This document shows positions 24,099-31,356 of a stretch of 64,000 nt of DNA, one piece after another. The stretch comes from a virus. Position numbers and translations under genes: made by a program. Every line of letters begins with the position of its first letter. Positions within the stretch are counted from its first letter, which is position 1. The stretch lies in IMG/VR virus record IMGVR_UViG_3300034072_002212, positions 94,417 through 158,416 of that record; one strand, given 5' to 3'. The notes beneath the pieces were generated by a model that saw nothing but the letters and a program-made list of their open reading frames with translations, did no database searches and was not told the origin of the DNA.

Positions 24099-24611
24099 TT
24101 AGATCTCGCCCTTGCGGATCTTTTCCATCAGATCGTTGCGGTTCGCCGTGATTGTTGAACCACCATTGTCGATGATTTCACCATCTTCAACGCCCTGATT
24201 CATCTCTCGATCATGCTTTTCTTGTTCCATGATCAGCTTGATACGCTCCATCTTCTTGGTGGCCTTAGACTGAGATGCCTTGAGTGCGATCTCGAGGGCC
24301 TTGAGAGCGGGCTGGAATGCGTTGGGACCAGCGTTCTTGGGTTCGATGTTGAAGCCAAGGTCCATGAGATCCTTGTGAGCCCTCATAGCCTGTTCATAGA
24401 TGTCATCGGCCTCAATCTGATGTTCTTGAACGCCCGCCTTGTCTCCCTGCTTCTGGATAGCTATGGGAGAAGTGTTTGCGAGGGCATTAGCCATCTTCTC
24501 GACCTCGGGATTAGCAGGCGCCGGTGCTTCTTCACCCTGAGCCTCTGCGAGCTCTCTGAGGGCATCCTCGAGGCGTGGCAGGTTCAGTTCGTCTTCTAGT
24601 GATTTGGTCAT
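24099..24611 (-). CDS. 16: terminase small subunit (gp16-like)
   Basis: 170 residues (T4 gp16: 164). Recognises concatemeric phage DNA and stimulates gp17. The core helix-turn-helix region reads YEQAMRAHKDLMDLGFNIEP followed by a second long helix (ALKALEIALKASQSKATKKM), the coiled-coil pattern of gp16 ring subunits. N and C termini are acidic and flexible as in T4. ATG at 24611. The gene is two genes upstream of gp17 in the same direction. Confidence 0.75.
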   Translation of the reverse strand: MTKSLEDELNLPRLEDALRELAEAQGEEAPAPANPEVEKMANALANTSPIAIQKQGDKAGVQEHQIEADDIYEQAMRAHKDLMDLGFNIEPKNAGPNAFQPALKALEIALKASQSKATKKMERIKLIMEQEKHDREMNQGVEDGEIIDNGGSTITANRNDLMEKIRKGEI

Positions 24612-24618
24612 ACTCTAC

Positions 24619-25056
24619 TTACCTGCCTCCACCGGCCTGGCGGTAGAGCTGCTTTTCGGTCATGATGCGGAACTTGATGCCGTTAGCCTTGCACCAATCA
24701 TAAGCAGCTTGCCACTTGGCCTCATTGAGCGTGATAGCGTCCAGGTCCTTTTGGGTCCTTGCAGCTTCTGGAATGCTCTGGCTGAGTGGCTTGATCTCAA
24801 TAATCTCACCGTGGCGAGATCCATTTTTGTCAGTGTAGATGATGAAGAAGTCGGGAATATAGTTGCGGACCTTACCAGTGAAGGGATCCTGATACTGAAT
24901 CTTGATCGACTCTGATGCCCACTGCTCAACATAAGGATGCTGATCGCATAGGTTCATGAACGTCAATTCCCACGCGCTGCGGTATGTGATGGGATAGGTG
25001 CCCACATACTTCTCGGGATTCTTGGGTTCAAAGGCGCCCTGATTGTAATGTGCCAT
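24619..25056 (-). CDS. 4: head completion nuclease-fold protein (gp4)
   Basis: 145 residues, near T4 gp4 (150). Needed to finish packaged heads before tail joining; the family has a PD-(D/E)XK nuclease-like fold. Strong family features: YNQGAFEPKNPEKYVG at the N terminus, YRSAWELTFMNLCDQHP, then IPDFFIIYTD and GEIIEIKP, the Asp...Glu-x-Lys pattern of that fold, and FRIMTEKQL at the C terminus. ATG at 25056 overlaps the preceding stop by one base. Confidence 0.93.
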   Translation of the reverse strand: MAHYNQGAFEPKNPEKYVGTYPITYRSAWELTFMNLCDQHPYVEQWASESIKIQYQDPFTGKVRNYIPDFFIIYTDKNGSRHGEIIEIKPLSQSIPEAARTQKDLDAITLNEAKWQAAYDWCKANGIKFRIMTEKQLYRQAGGGR

Positions 25057-26117
25057 TAGAAAAGCTTTCCGGGCTTACCAAAGAGAGCTCCCTTGAGGAG
25101 TCCCTGGACACCCTGCGTTGCCGCGCCGGTATTGCCGGACACGAGGTTCTTGAGGCTATTGGCTGCGGTCTTACCAATGGCGAGACCGCGATTTGCGTCA
25201 TAGGCACCGGCGACTTCGCTGATGATGCCACCCACACTACCAAATCCTTGTCCAGTGATGCCGCTCATCAGATTGCGCTGGAGAACATTGCCCACAACAT
25301 CACCAAAATCGCTGGTAATTGCGTTGGGTCCATTAGCCATACCGGGCTGGAAATCCAGTGGTGTTTCTACTTCCACGTCCCAGAACAAGCCCATATCAAG
25401 ACCCGCTTCCTGGACCACCTGTGGTGTGATTGGCTCTGGTTCAGCATAAACGATGCCCTCGAAAGCGATGGACATCTGAATCTCGTTGGTAACGGCTGCG
25501 GCAGCGTAGTCGAAGTCGTCTGGATTATAGCTGGTGATCTTGGGATTGATCAGATCGAAGCGTTCCATATACCCGTTGTAGAACTGGTAAACGGAAATGT
25601 GGCTAAAGAAGTAGCCATAGTTCTGATCTTCCAAAGGAGGCAAGAAGCCCCACTTACCAGTCTCAAAACCTTCACCGGTCACAATGTCATAGACAGTGGC
25701 ACCCGATGAGCCAGCACCATAGATCTTGGAGTCACCATAGTAATACTGGTAATACTCGATGAACATGCGGCGCAGGGCAGGATCCATGGTGTCGTGGAAC
25801 TTGACCTGTAGGGGTTCAAAGGTATGATTGGTCTGGACGATGCGCTTGCGGTTATACTGGTTCAGGACCTGAGTCTCGAACTCTACGCGAGGGCGGTCGA
25901 TGTTCTTAACTTCAAAGCCGACCTTGCGAAGCCAGTCGCTTCCACCCGCATTGTCGGGGCGGAGAAACTTCATCCAAAAGAGGAATTTAGACTTCGGGGC
26001 ATTGGCAAAGACCCGCCCCGTAAGTCCATAGTTCGTCGCGGCGGTATGGCTATCAGCCAACATGAGCTGATTGCCATTTGCGTCACTACGACGCCCGCCG
26101 CGAGAAGTGTCAGCCAT
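25056..26117 (-). CDS. baseplate tail-tube cap protein (gp48/gp54-like)
   Basis: 353 residues, ATG at 26117. Located directly after the tube protein gene, where T4-like phages carry baseplate tube-initiator proteins. The first 200 residues have the beta-rich tube-type fold impression: FLFWMKFLRP, VEFETQVLNQYNRKRIVQTN, LQVKFHDTMDPALRRMF, and later EIQMSIAFEGIVY. The C-terminal 80 residues are Gly/Ala/Asn-rich, as in gp54. Which of gp48 and gp54 it replaces is not clear. Confidence 0.7.
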   Translation of the reverse strand: MADTSRGGRRSDANGNQLMLADSHTAATNYGLTGRVFANAPKSKFLFWMKFLRPDNAGGSDWLRKVGFEVKNIDRPRVEFETQVLNQYNRKRIVQTNHTFEPLQVKFHDTMDPALRRMFIEYYQYYYGDSKIYGAGSSGATVYDIVTGEGFETGKWGFLPPLEDQNYGYFFSHISVYQFYNGYMERFDLINPKITSYNPDDFDYAAAAVTNEIQMSIAFEGIVYAEPEPITPQVVQEAGLDMGLFWDVEVETPLDFQPGMANGPNAITSDFGDVVGNVLQRNLMSGITGQGFGSVGGIISEVAGAYDANRGLAIGKTAANSLKNLVSGNTGAATQGVQGLLKGALFGKPGKLF

Positions 26118-26128
26118 AAACTACGACC

Positions 26129-26713
26129 TTACAGGCGGTTACCTGGGATCATCTCAGGCAGAGTGGTCATCAGACCATTTGCTAGAGTTGCGTTGTCGTA
26201 GCGAACGGTCAGCGTGATGGTCTGGAAGCCAGACTCACTGTAGTCGAGTTCGCTGTAGGTAACGTCCTGCAGGAAGCAACCTTCGAGGGTCCAGGTCTCA
26301 ACAACAGTGTCGTTGCCGCCGTCCATGGTCTCGATGATGGTCACAAACTTGTAGTTGATACCAGCTGCGAAAGCAGTCTGCTCAAAGTGGTTGAGCTGCT
26401 TCTGAAGCTGATGGCCAACGAGCTTGCTGACGTTGTTGGTCAGGTCGTCCTTGAGCTCGATCTCGATGGTGTTCCACGAGTGCTTACCGGCATAGTAAGC
26501 GACCGAGTTGTAGGAATCGACCTTGACCTCTTCGTGCGAGATCTTTGGCTTCGAAGCGCGCTGGACCTGCTGGGTGAAGTCGAGACCACCAGCGATTGGG
26601 CCGAAGTTGACCACGCGGACGCGGAAGCGATACTTATACTTGAGCTGGAGCAGACCACCACGGCCTTGGCCGCCGCCTAGTGGAACGCCGAATTTGGAGA
26701 GTGTCTCTGCCAT
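26129..26713 (-). CDS. 19: tail tube protein (gp19)
   Basis: 194 residues (T4 gp19: 163). Hexamers stack into the inner tail tube. Typical phrases: YKYRFRVRVVNFGP, then RASKPKISHEEVKVDSYNS, WNTIEIELKDD, and the last strand GFQTITLTVRYDNA. ATG at 26713 with GGAGG about 7 bases upstream; TAAATA box 33 bases upstream. Sheath (31357) is separated from it by the Ro60/RNA block, unlike T4 where 18 and 19 adjoin. Confidence 0.88.
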   Translation of the reverse strand: MAETLSKFGVPLGGGQGRGGLLQLKYKYRFRVRVVNFGPIAGGLDFTQQVQRASKPKISHEEVKVDSYNSVAYYAGKHSWNTIEIELKDDLTNNVSKLVGHQLQKQLNHFEQTAFAAGINYKFVTIIETMDGGNDTVVETWTLEGCFLQDVTYSELDYSESGFQTITLTVRYDNATLANGLMTTLPEMIPGNRL

Positions 26714-26745
26714 GGTAATCCTCCGATCGAAGTGGGGGTTTCTCT

Positions 26746-26751
26746 TATTTA
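26746..26751 (-). promoter_or_regulatory. late promoter box TAAATA for the tube gene
   Basis: Minus strand GGTAAATAAGAG, 33 bases before the ATG at 26713. Confidence 0.6.
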
Positions 26752-26806
26752 CCTGGCTCTTGACGAATAGGTTGAGATATGGCTGAAACTCTTTATAAGT
26801 AGGAGA

Positions 26807-27511
26807 ATGAATCGCTTCTTTGTTTACGCGCTAGTGGATCCAAGAAACCAGCAGCCCTTCTACATCGGTAAGGGGTGCGGAGAGCGCCCAAAGAAGCATC
26901 TCACAGAGACGCTAGAGCAGACCGACAACGTGAGGAAATTCTACAAGATCCAAGCTTTGCGAGAAGCCGGAGTTGAGCCGACAATCTTGAAGCTCAAGGA
27001 GGATCTCAGTGAAGTTGAAGCATTCCAGTTTGAGGAAGAGCAAATCCGTTACTATGGACGGAAAGGTCTAGAACCAGACGGTATCCTCACGAACCTTGTG
27101 TTCGACAATCAGCCACCAAGCCGTATCGGACGAAAGCATTCTGAGGCCACAAAGCTGAAGATCAGCCAGTCCATGACTGGTAAGCCGAAGTCGTCAGAAC
27201 ACCGCGCTAACATCGGTGCAGCCAAAGCTGGAGAGAATAGCCCACATTGGGGCCAGCCGGTTCCGGAGGAACGCAAAGCAAAGATCCGTCAGGGAAACTT
27301 AGGGAAAAAGCGTTCAGAGGATGTTCGTCGGAACATGGCCCAAGCCCACGCGGTCAAATATGAGGTGATCAGTCCGGAGGGGAAGAGAAGGATCTTAGAC
27401 AGCCTCATGCTACAGAAGCTCTGTGATAGCATGGGGCTGAATAAGACGTCCTTCACAAACTCTTGTAGGGCAGGACGCACCTACAAGGGGTGGGGTATCA
27501 AGCGGCTTTAG
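26807..27511 (+). CDS. free-standing GIY-YIG homing endonuclease
   Basis: 234 residues on the plus strand, against the direction of all neighbours. GIY-YIG core FVYALVDPRNQQPFYIGKG at 4-22, catalytic Arg/Glu region (FQFEEEQIRYYG), then NUMOD3-type motifs (HSEATKLKISQSMTGKPKSS and RSEDVRRNMAQAH) and a C-terminal NUMOD1-like segment (LQKLCDSMGLNKTSFTNSC). A TATAAGTA sequence lies at 26794-26801 and AGGAG just before the ATG. Its stop overlaps that of the convergent gene at 27508. A second, different copy of this enzyme class is at 16528. Confidence 0.9.
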   Translation: MNRFFVYALVDPRNQQPFYIGKGCGERPKKHLTETLEQTDNVRKFYKIQALREAGVEPTILKLKEDLSEVEAFQFEEEQIRYYGRKGLEPDGILTNLVFDNQPPSRIGRKHSEATKLKISQSMTGKPKSSEHRANIGAAKAGENSPHWGQPVPEERKAKIRQGNLGKKRSEDVRRNMAQAHAVKYEVISPEGKRRILDSLMLQKLCDSMGLNKTSFTNSCRAGRTYKGWGIKRL

Positions 27512-27846
27512 CCGCGGCCACGAGGCCCTTCAATATGCTTCGTAGCAATACCGACACCCTTGCGAAGCTTGGCAAAGCACTCGTGGAGACAGTGACCTGC
27601 TGGAAGGCTCTTCTCACTAAGGCTCTCATGCTTCAGGCTTTTGTGGATCATGGCCTCTAGCGACTCGCACATATTGCGAAAGTCGTCGTGGGAAACCTCT
27701 GAACCCCAGCCATCACGGATGGATGCTTTCAGGTGATCATGAAGAGCATCGTAGACGATGTCTACGTTGTCGCAGATCACACTATCCATGATCCAGACCT
27801 GCATGGTCTCAAGCGAGTCTGGAAATGGTCCGGTGTATTCAGGCAC
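27508..27846 (-). CDS. small protein, unknown function
   Basis: 112 residues, ATG at 27846. Helical, His/Asp/Cys-containing (IVYDALHDHLKASIRDGWG, CLHECFAKLRKG). No family recognised. Gap of 12 bases to the gene upstream. Confidence 0.5.
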   Translation of the reverse strand: MPEYTGPFPDSLETMQVWIMDSVICDNVDIVYDALHDHLKASIRDGWGSEVSHDDFRNMCESLEAMIHKSLKHESLSEKSLPAGHCLHECFAKLRKGVGIATKHIEGPRGRG

Positions 27847-27858
27847 AGGTGGGTTCCT

Positions 27859-28029
27859 TTACTGGCGGCCTGCGAACTTCTTCATTGCTTCATAAGCAAT
27901 GCGAGCACTCTCCATGAGCTCCTGGAAGTCGGCATTGTCAGCATTCTGCGCCTTCCAAGCCTCAAGGCGGGCGCGCTGATCAGCGTTAATGGACATAAAA
28001 ATCTTCTCCTGAGAAGTGGGCTTCTGCAT
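27859..28029 (-). CDS. small helical protein, unknown function
   Basis: 56 residues from ATG at 28029, chosen because AAGGAG lies 9 bases upstream. Sequence is one or two amphipathic helices (ADQRARLEAWKAQNADNADF). TAAATA box 110 bases upstream. Confidence 0.55.
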   Translation of the reverse strand: MQKPTSQEKIFMSINADQRARLEAWKAQNADNADFQELMESARIAYEAMKKFAGRQ

Positions 28030-28139
28030 GGTATAACTCCTTTTCACCAGGACCTTCAATATCTTCCTGGTTGGCTAAGTAGGCAGTAACCTTGAAACCG
28101 GCGGGTTCTCAAGTCGACCACCTGCGACTGAACTACCCA

Positions 28140-28145
28140 TATTTA
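28140..28145 (-). promoter_or_regulatory. late promoter box TAAATA
   Basis: Minus strand CATAAATATGGG in the 206-base gap 28030-28235. The rest of that gap holds the terminator at 28200 and nothing else I can support. Confidence 0.5.
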
Positions 28146-28199
28146 TGTATGCAGAAAACTCGGTTGGGACGGAGATAAATTGATTTTCAGTCATGGAAA

Positions 28200-28225
28200 T
28201 GGGGAGGATGTTTCCATCCTCCCCA
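28200..28225 (-). terminator. terminator hairpin after the Ro60-like gene
   Basis: TGGGGAGGATG (28200-28210) and CATCCTCCCCA (28215-28225): an 11-base perfect stem. On the minus strand the loop is GAAA and TTTCC follows. Confidence 0.8.
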
Positions 28226-28235
28226 CACCGTGGCC

Positions 28236-29975
28236 TTACTTCGCGAAGAAGTCCGACATGATCTGCGGAGCAGCCGTGTCGAAACCAACAACGTCCATCA
28301 TACCGCTGTCCTTGGGATCAGCGATGGTCACGTTCGTTGCGGTCATACCAACCACAGCCGACTTCGCGGGGATGCCGGTCTTCTGGCGGTATGCCTTCAG
28401 CGCCTGCGAGGGTGCCTGACGACCCGCATAAGTCTCATTGTCGGTGTAAACCGCAAAGGACTCGACGGGCAGCTTGCGCTCCAGGGCCCACTCGAAGGGC
28501 AGCGAACAATCGGTCGAACCGAAGGGCAGACCGCTGATCGTCTTGATCACGTCGTCCAGCCGCTGACGCGGGCTGATCTTCAGGATCGAAACAGGACCAG
28601 CGTCCACGACGTTGGAGTTCTTCGTGCCGCTCGAACCCCAACCGTAGCCGCCGGAGCGACCACCGGTGAAGCCGATGAATTCGTAAGAGCTCTCAACGTT
28701 CGCCGTGATCAGAGCCATCGCAGCCGAAGCAACGCGAGGGTTCAGACCAGGGATGCCTGCGATGTCGCCCGAGCCCATGGAGCCCGAAACGTCCAGCGCC
28801 AGCAGCGTGTTCTTGCCCGTGGGCGTCACGTTGCCGAACGAACCGTAGAACGCCTGATCCAGTGCGTCGGTAACGCGACCGGTAGGAGTCCAGGTCAGGC
28901 TACCCTTGACACCGCGGCCCTGACCATAGGTCCGGAGCGCAGCGAGGATCGCGATCGGGTGAACGCGAGCCCGGCGGATAGCGTCGGAGTCCGACAGCTT
29001 GCTGATGACTAGCTTCTCGGCCGCCGACATGGAAGTCAGCAGACCAACGCTGGACATCTTGCCCAGGTTGCGGATCATCGCCGTCAGAGGCATGTTGGTC
29101 AGCAGAGCCTCCCAGACCTTGGCATCATTCAGGAACTGAGTGGGGATCGCCTCACGGGGGAGGTTGTGATCCTGGATCAGCTTGATGATGTCCTTGGCCG
29201 AAGTTGCCTGCTTCGCCGCCTCGAAAGCGAGGATCTGCGGGTGGAGGATCGTCGAAGCGTCCTGGCGTGCCAGGCGAACCTCGTCCTCGAGAACTGCAGA
29301 GCCACGGACATAGTCCGAAGCGCCGACCGCGCTCATACCGCCGACCATCCAGCGCAGAACTGCGTCACGTGCCGCGTCGTCCGACTTGGGGTGACCCAGA
29401 CGGAGCATGTCGCGGTGCGACCAGCCATCGCGCTGCTGATATTTGATTGCCTGGTTGGCCAGACGATCCAGCGGCATCTCGAGATACCAGTTGCCCACCG
29501 CGCGACGGAGCGCACGACCCCAACCGCGAACACCATCGACGAACGCAGCGAAGTGGAACAGGTGGGTGCCGATACGCGCGACCTTGGGCAGCGCAGCCAG
29601 AGCAGCCTTGCGGGTTGCCTCACTGTCAGCCGCCGAAGCGAGTGCCAGCACGAACAGCGCAGGGTCGTTCTTGGGAGCGCGACCAGCATCGCTGATCTCG
29701 ACCACACGGTTGACCACACGGACACCGTCCTCGGCGATCAGACGCAGAACGTTCTGAGCCGCAGCCTTGGTCAGTTCCTTCTCACCCACATAGTAGGTGC
29801 CGCCCTCGGTGCCGAGGATCAGGAACCGGTCCAGCTGGTCCCACGGGGAGACGACGAAGCTGAAGCCGCCGGCGTTGTTCTTGGTCATCTCCGCCTCGCG
29901 GCCGGGGATTGCCTGGGTTTGTGGGGTCTGGTTGGGCAGAATTGCGCCCATGAGAGTCTTGGTCGACTTCGACAT
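28236..29975 (-). CDS. rsr: Ro60/TROVE-domain RNA-binding protein (Rsr-like)
   Basis: 579 residues (bacterial Rsr about 530). Ro60 rings bind misfolded RNA ends and noncoding Y RNAs and can gate RNA to exonucleases. N-terminal TROVE signature: QTPQTQAIPGREAEM, NNAGGFSFVV, LDRFLILGTEGGTYYV, then HEAT-like helices. C-terminal von Willebrand A domain with the metal-site DVSGSMG near 410 and later TDCSLPF. ATG at 29975 is preferred over an upstream frame because GGAGG stands 8 bases before it. GC content looks higher than in neighbours, suggesting transfer. Upstream on the same strand are a small gene and the large structured RNA. Confidence 0.9.
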   Translation of the reverse strand: MSKSTKTLMGAILPNQTPQTQAIPGREAEMTKNNAGGFSFVVSPWDQLDRFLILGTEGGTYYVGEKELTKAAAQNVLRLIAEDGVRVVNRVVEISDAGRAPKNDPALFVLALASAADSEATRKAALAALPKVARIGTHLFHFAAFVDGVRGWGRALRRAVGNWYLEMPLDRLANQAIKYQQRDGWSHRDMLRLGHPKSDDAARDAVLRWMVGGMSAVGASDYVRGSAVLEDEVRLARQDASTILHPQILAFEAAKQATSAKDIIKLIQDHNLPREAIPTQFLNDAKVWEALLTNMPLTAMIRNLGKMSSVGLLTSMSAAEKLVISKLSDSDAIRRARVHPIAILAALRTYGQGRGVKGSLTWTPTGRVTDALDQAFYGSFGNVTPTGKNTLLALDVSGSMGSGDIAGIPGLNPRVASAAMALITANVESSYEFIGFTGGRSGGYGWGSSGTKNSNVVDAGPVSILKISPRQRLDDVIKTISGLPFGSTDCSLPFEWALERKLPVESFAVYTDNETYAGRQAPSQALKAYRQKTGIPAKSAVVGMTATNVTIADPKDSGMMDVVGFDTAAPQIMSDFFAK

Positions 29976-29995
29976 ATTGACTTCCTCCATTTTCG

Positions 29996-30014
29996 GCTCG
30001 TGAAACCCACGAGC
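29996..30014 (-). promoter_or_regulatory. hairpin in the leader of the Ro60-like gene
   Basis: GCTCGTG (29996-30002) and CACGAGC (30008-30014), 7-base stem, 5-base loop. A second short one (GGTCC 30021-30025 with GGACC 30035-30039) is next to it. They occupy the 89-base gap before the ribosome site. Confidence 0.45.
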
Positions 30015-30064
30015 AAGGTTGGTCCCTGACATTAGGACCGGATCAGTCTCGATCTGAAGCTCTG

Positions 30065-30361
30065 TTAGAGCGGCAAACGACTTTCGTCAAGTGCCTTTTT
30101 CAGAGCTGACAAGGTTTCTTCCGGAGAAGAAAAAGTCTTGTTCATATGAACCGGCTTGCTGATCATCACGTGGATCATGTTCTCTCCGAAGAATCGAATG
30201 AGACCAAAACCCTCGAAGCGACCGTTGCCGGGCTTGCGGTTGTTCCAACGAGTGCGCCACGCCTTGTTGACGTTGTGCTCGTAATTGCTTTCGACGCCCA
30301 GCAGATCTGCGACGTCCTGGTAGAACTTCTCTTCTACCGACACAGTTTCGTTTTCCATCAT
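30065..30361 (-). CDS. small protein, unknown function, between RNA and Ro60 genes
   Basis: 98 residues from ATG at 30361 (ATG at 30358 equally possible). Reads as a small alpha/beta protein: acidic start (MMENETVSVEEKFYQDVAD), a basic centre (KAWRTRWNNRKPGNGRF), strand-like GLIRFFGENMIHVMIS, and a final helix. No family recognised. A promoter ends almost at the start codon, so the mRNA may be leaderless. Lying between the structured RNA and the Ro60 gene, it could be an RNA-binding partner; that is inference. Confidence 0.55.
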   Translation of the reverse strand: MMENETVSVEEKFYQDVADLLGVESNYEHNVNKAWRTRWNNRKPGNGRFEGFGLIRFFGENMIHVMISKPVHMNKTFSSPEETLSALKKALDESRLPL

Positions 30362-30365
30362 TCCT

Positions 30366-30394
30366 ATTTAAGCACAGGAATGGGAAAACGTCAA
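30366..30394 (-). promoter_or_regulatory. promoter with -35 and TAAATA -10
   Basis: Minus strand TTGACG (30389-30394), 17-base spacer, TTAAAT(A) (30366-30371). It combines the sigma70-like -35 with the late-type TAAATA box, and points at the gene starting at 30361. Confidence 0.5.
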
Positions 30395-30397
30395 CCC

Positions 30398-31240
30398 AAA
30401 AAGAATGGGGTGGAGGGCTGGGCGAACCATACCCTCCGGGTTATTCCCATATAGGGAATTGGTTGAGATTGGTCTGGACCGAGATCCAGCGCCCTACTTT
30501 GCGTCATCAACAACGTAGCACTTTGAGCTCAAGGCTCGAGAGCAAGTGTGAAGGTGGACCGGGCTAGACTATCATGATAGAGATCATGATACCTATATCT
30601 CCCTAGGCAGGCCGAAGCCTGTTTCCACGTTGTTGAGTCAGCGTTTTCGGGTCTTCTCTATTTGTCATAGATAACCCACCAACATCGGCTCTTCGATCTG
30701 TTGACACTTGCCCCTGAAGTGTCAGTAAGTCTCCGGAGACCGGAGTCTCCGGAGGGGCGAGTAGGCTAGGTCTGTCCAGCACCAACCCGCGGGGCTCAAT
30801 TGAGTGGTTCGACTTGGCCCACTCGACCTAGGGAGACTATGCCTTTCATCTCCCGGCGCAGCAAGGGGTGAATTTCCGCTAGGCCCCCATTGTTTCCGAT
30901 CCAGGTAGCTAAGGAGGGACCAAAACCTGGGACTTATGACCGAAGCCAGCCCACCCTCTTTATTCGTTCCTTCCGGTTTTGGCTAGCCGGCGGAACTACT
31001 TACCCGACCCACAAATGCCTAGGGCGGGGCGAGGGGTGATCCTTCCCTCGACAAAGCTACCTTGGAGGGTTTCCCCTCAGATCACTAGAGACCCTGTTAA
31101 GGACCTCGTTGCACTTCATCCGGTCAATTCCGGATCTCTTGTCCTCCCCCGGCGCCACCCGGGCGATACCTTTATGTGTCAGCACACATCCCAGTCACCA
31201 AGAACAAGATATATGGGTTCAAGGGCCGAAGCCCCTCAGT
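30398..31240 (-). ncRNA. large (~840 nt) structured noncoding RNA candidate
   Basis: No supportable gene lies between 30362 and 31356. On the minus strand this stretch packs many helices. Hairpins with UNCG loops on that strand: 31223-31234, 30937-30948, 30731-30754 (10-base stem), 30608-30621. GNRA loop: 31065-31078 (GAAA). Others: 31174-31189, 31118-31135, 31030-31050, 30966-30996, 30901-30930, 30802-30824, 30702-30724, 30657-30671, 30570-30591 (9-base stem), 30443-30459. Long-range pairs: 31087-31094 with 31132-31139, and 30766-30772 with 30825-30831. A TAAATA box precedes it and a hairpin (30412-30437) plus TTTTT ends it. Size and phage setting resemble GOLLD and ROOL RNAs; identity is untested. 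Strand is set by the loop types. Confidence 0.7.
30412..30437 (-). terminator. 3' hairpin of the structured RNA
   Basis: GGAGGG (30412-30417) and CCCTCC (30432-30437) form a stem; the minus strand continues with ACCCCATTC and TTTTT (30398-30402). Confidence 0.5.
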
Positions 31241-31245
31241 GCCTG

Positions 31246-31251
31246 TATTTA
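31246..31251 (-). promoter_or_regulatory. late promoter box TAAATA for the structured RNA
   Basis: Minus strand CTTAAATACAGG, so RNA would start near 31239. The box is embedded in a short AT-rich inverted repeat (31244-31261). Confidence 0.5.
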
Positions 31252-31317
31252 AGGAAATACACAAAAAATGGGCTCAAAGCAACCTTTTTCTGCAGATTTT
31301 CTCACCAGTCATGGAAA

Positions 31318-31341
31318 TGGGCCGACATTTCTGCCGACCCA
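31318..31341 (-). terminator. terminator hairpin after the sheath gene
   Basis: TGGGCCGACA (31318-31327) and TGCCGACCCA (31332-31341), 10 pairs including two G-U on the minus strand, loop GAAA, then TTTCC. The flanking CATTTCCATGACTG repeats after the terminator at 28200. Confidence 0.75.
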
Positions 31342-31356
31342 CTCCCTTTGTGTGCC

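Noticed and set aside
28075-28150. tRNA-like stretch on the minus strand (phrases like GTAGTTCAGTCG and GGTTTCAAGG)
   Set aside because: No 7-base acceptor stem or proper anticodon arm can be formed; the resemblance is to the D-arm only.
30398-31240. RNase P RNA, tmRNA, rRNA fragment or group I/II intron as identity of the structured RNA
   Set aside because: None of the signature motifs of these RNAs is visible, and no interrupted gene flanks the region.
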